NCBI GenBank assembly: GCA_902767125.1
Contig: CACXGJ010000045.1
Coordinates: 1-6,832 of the forward strand
Direction of reading: 5' to 3'
Origin: an uncultured Ruminococcus sp.
Lineage (GTDB): Bacteria > Bacillota > Clostridia > Oscillospirales > Acutalibacteraceae
Length of the DNA: 6,832 nt
Positions 5,466 through 6,832 of the stretch are shown one piece after another. Within the stretch, counting starts at the first letter, position 1. Every line of letters starts with the position of its first letter. The notes below the pieces were generated by a model. That model was not told the DNA's origin, made no database searches, and saw nothing but the letters and a program-made list of their open reading frames with translations. The translations under genes were made by a program, and so were the position numbers.

Positions 5466-5498
5466 ACTTATCACTCCTCGTTCCTCACTTCTCACTTA
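5466..5498 (-). repeat. Right terminal repeat, gene-bearing copy
   Basis: Read inward on the minus strand from 5498: TAAGTGAGAAGTGAGG then AACGAGGAGTGATAAGT. Its first triplet is the proB stop codon, and its GAGGAG is the only candidate ribosome binding site for the four-helix-bundle gene. It is the same end type as 3425-3458. Confidence 0.75.
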
Positions 5499-6299
5499 AA
5501 TGGTTCCTTCTTGTGCAACAAACATTGTTCCGATTTGTTCACCGTCAAGGAGTTTATAAATATTTTCGGGATTGTTTCCGCTCATTACACAGCAGTTTAT
5601 CCCCGAACTTGTCGCCGCTGCAGCAGCAGTTATTTTTGTAGCCATGCCGCCTGTGCCTCTGTTTGAACCCGAACCGCCTGCCATTTCACGGATAGTGTCA
5701 TCAATGTGAGTGACAACGGATATTTTTTTTGCATCGGGATCTTTACGTGGATCAGAGTCATACAGACCGTCAATATCGGTAAGTATAATAAGCAAATCGG
5801 CAGCGACAAGATCAGCGACTATTGCCGAGAGATTGTCATTGTCGCCGAAGTTGTCACCGATAAGTTCATCTACCGCAACAGTGTCATTTTCATTGACGAT
5901 GGGGATTATGCCCATTTCGATGAGTGACTGGAAGGTATTAACGACATTTTGTCTTGAATGGTCATTTGTAACGACATTTTTTGTCAAAAGCACCTGTGCG
6001 ACATGGTTGTTGTATTCACCAAAGAGCTTGTCATAAAGGAACATGAGTTCACATTGACCGACAGCGGCAAGAGCCTGTTTGTAACGGGTTTCTTTGGGGC
6101 GTTTTGCAATGTTGAGCTTGCCCATACCTACACCGATAGCCCCCGAGCTTACAAGTATTATCTGTTTGCCGGAATTGTGCAGGTCACTCAAAACCTTGCA
6201 GAGCTTTTCCATACGTCTTATATTGACCTTGCCGTTTTCGTAGGTCAGAGTAGATGTTCCTACCTTGACAACAATCCTTCTTGACTGAAAATTATTCAT
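5496..6299 (-). CDS. proB: Glutamate 5-kinase, short form without PUA domain
   Basis: ProB phosphorylates glutamate with ATP to gamma-glutamyl phosphate, the first and usually proline-inhibited step of proline synthesis. The 267-residue product is a complete amino-acid-kinase domain: VVKVGTSTLT (10-19), SSGAIGVGMG (51-60), QALAAVGQ (85-92), IVNENDTVA (144-152), GDNFGDNDNLSA (158-169), LTDIDGLYDSDPR (183-195) and GTGGMATKI (225-233). E. coli ProB (367 residues) has an extra C-terminal PUA domain, absent here; short forms of about this size are known, for example in streptococci, so this need not be a truncation. The end reads IGTMFVAQ then EGTI, with the TAA stop forming the edge of the inserted repeat element. 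The start ATG follows GGAG (6311-6314) at a rather long 11-base spacing. The near-consensus promoter upstream would drive proB, the inserted gene and proA. Confidence 0.96.
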   Translation of the reverse strand: MNNFQSRRIVVKVGTSTLTYENGKVNIRRMEKLCKVLSDLHNSGKQIILVSSGAIGVGMGKLNIAKRPKETRYKQALAAVGQCELMFLYDKLFGEYNNHVAQVLLTKNVVTNDHSRQNVVNTFQSLIEMGIIPIVNENDTVAVDELIGDNFGDNDNLSAIVADLVAADLLIILTDIDGLYDSDPRKDPDAKKISVVTHIDDTIREMAGGSGSNRGTGGMATKITAAAAATSSGINCCVMSGNNPENIYKLLDGEQIGTMFVAQEGTI

Positions 6300-6339
6300 A
6301 GTATTTTCTTCTCCAATTCAGCTTTAAATTCCATAGAAT

Positions 6340-6368
6340 ATAATAACACAATTGAATCAAGCGGTCAA
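6340..6368 (-). promoter_or_regulatory. Near-consensus sigma-A promoter for the proB-proA operon
   Basis: On the minus strand, -35 TTGACC (6363-6368) and -10 TATTAT (6340-6345) are separated by exactly 17 bp, each one base from consensus. Transcription would begin near 6333, about 33 bases before the proB ATG. It lies in the 77-base rtcB-proB gap. That leader is too short for a T-box riboswitch, a type of control seen for proline genes in some Firmicutes, so none is present at this promoter. Confidence 0.83.
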
Positions 6369-6376
6369 CAGAAAAA

Positions 6377-6832
6377 TCAATCACTGCCTGCTTTAAAATT
6401 ATATATTGGCTTGATGACCTTTATTATGTCGGCGGTATCGGAAATATTGTCTACAATGTCAGTCATGCTCTTGTAAGCCATAGGACATTCATCAAGAGTT
6501 GACTGGCTGACAGAGGTTGTATAAATGCCCTGCATTTGTTTTTTAAATTCCGAAACGGTGAAGGACTGTTTTGCATTTGAACGGGACATCAGTCTTCCTG
6601 CACCGTGAGGAGCGGAGAAATTCCAGTCGGGATTTCCTTTTCCGATGCAGACCAATGAGCCGTCACGCATATTTATCGGGATAAGGAGCTTTTCATCCTT
6701 TTGAGCGGAAACAGAGCCTTTTCGGAGAATCATATTGTCGGTGTCAATGTAGTTGTGTGTTGTTGTGAATTGTTCTTCAACGTGCAGCTTCATTCCTCTG
6801 ATTATCTCGTCCATCATAGCCTGACGGTTGAG
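6377..6832 (-). CDS. rtcB: RNA-splicing ligase RtcB, C-terminal part (5' end outside window)
   Basis: RtcB is a Mn2+- and GTP-dependent ligase that joins RNA 2',3'-cyclic phosphate (or 3'-phosphate) ends to 5'-OH ends, acting in tRNA splicing in archaea and animals and in RNA repair in bacteria. About 151 residues are visible and the frame runs off the window (LNRQA precedes the first visible Met at 6817). Counting from that Met: HNYI (21-24) with a conserved metal-ligand-type His, LRKGSVSA (31-38), LLIPINMRDGSL (44-55), and NFSAPHGAGRLMSRS (66-80), whose His71 matches the guanylylated histidine (H404 in Pyrococcus horikoshii, H337 in E. coli). The end IKPIYNFKAGSD places Lys142 where the family has its conserved C-terminal lysine. 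It lies upstream of proB on the same strand with no terminator seen between, but proB has its own promoter. Confidence 0.96.
   Translation of the reverse strand, partial: LNRQAMMDEIIRGMKLHVEEQFTTTHNYIDTDNMILRKGSVSAQKDEKLLIPINMRDGSLVCIGKGNPDWNFSAPHGAGRLMSRSNAKQSFTVSEFKKQMQGIYTTSVSQSTLDECPMAYKSMTDIVDNISDTADIIKVIKPIYNFKAGSD

Larger units (their letters stand above)
5062..5498. mobile_element. 437-bp repeat-bounded insert in proBA carrying a four-helix-bundle gene
   Basis: The insert fills almost the whole proB-proA gap. Its left end (5062-5096) begins TTAGTTAGGAATTAGG and its right end, read inward on the minus strand (from 5498), begins TAAGTGAGAAGTGAGG; both are built of GTGAGGAGTGAG-like units and are inverted relative to each other. 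Between them is a single gene for a four-helix-bundle protein of the 23S rRNA intervening-sequence family, read from right end to left end. A gene-less copy with matching left and right ends lies at 3359-3458 in the same orientation. Family knowledge: such proteins occur in intervening sequences inserted in 23S rRNA genes of some bacteria and are related to bAvd of diversity-generating retroelements. Boundaries come from comparing the two copies; mobility is inferred, and no transposase is visible. Confidence 0.68.

Noticed and set aside
5062..5498. Diversity-generating retroelement, suggested by the bAvd-like protein
   Set aside because: No reverse transcriptase, template repeat or variable repeat is present in the window; only the accessory-protein fold is shared.
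5430..5666. Plus-strand frames over the proB end and the right terminal repeat
   Set aside because: Antisense to proB and the four-helix-bundle gene, no start signal, no homology recognised.
6300..6376. Terminator or T-box leader between rtcB and proB
   Set aside because: No GC-rich stem with a U run was found, and the leader after the predicted promoter is only about 33 bases, too short for a T-box.

Overview
The window looks like a chromosomal segment of a low-to-moderate GC Gram-positive anaerobe of the class Clostridia, most likely a Ruminococcus-type member of the Oscillospiraceae. This rests on the style of the proteins (lipoprotein with a CHAP-like domain, a short ProB, clostridial-type small proteins), strong AGGAGG-type ribosome binding sites, and near-consensus sigma-A promoters. 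The genus is an inference from general familiarity, not from a search.

Layout: (1) bases 1-1066, plus strand, hold the C-terminal two thirds of the chaperonin GroEL, cut by the window start. A terminator hairpin usable from both strands (about 1091-1126) separates it from a convergent minus-strand pair: a secreted lipoprotein with a Cys/His CHAP-like domain (1131-2192), which has its own consensus promoter, and upstream of it an MJ0936/YfcE-type metallophosphoesterase (2275-2769, TTG start). (2) Divergent from these, on the plus strand, is a compact set of three small genes of unknown function (2834-2998, 2999-3361, 3478-3792). The first two abut exactly; the third is separated by a 100-bp palindromic repeat element. 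(3) The minus strand then carries a proline-biosynthesis operon, proB (5496-6299) to proA (3789-5036), driven by a near-consensus promoter at 6340-6368. proA and the last small gene converge with overlapping stop codons. (4) At the right edge is the C-terminal part of the RNA ligase RtcB (6377-6832).

The least ordinary feature is a pair of related repeat elements built from GTGAGGAGTGAG-like units. One (5062-5498, 437 bp) lies between proB and proA and encloses a gene for a four-helix-bundle protein of the 23S rRNA intervening-sequence/bAvd family. The other (3359-3458, 100 bp) has the same distinct left and right ends in the same orientation but no gene, like a non-autonomous (MITE-like) derivative. 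In both, one end coincides with the TAA stop codon of a host gene. No transposase or reverse transcriptase is visible, so how such elements move is open.

Functionally, ProB and ProA perform the first two steps from glutamate to proline (proC is not in the window). The other genes are housekeeping or envelope functions with no evident shared pathway.
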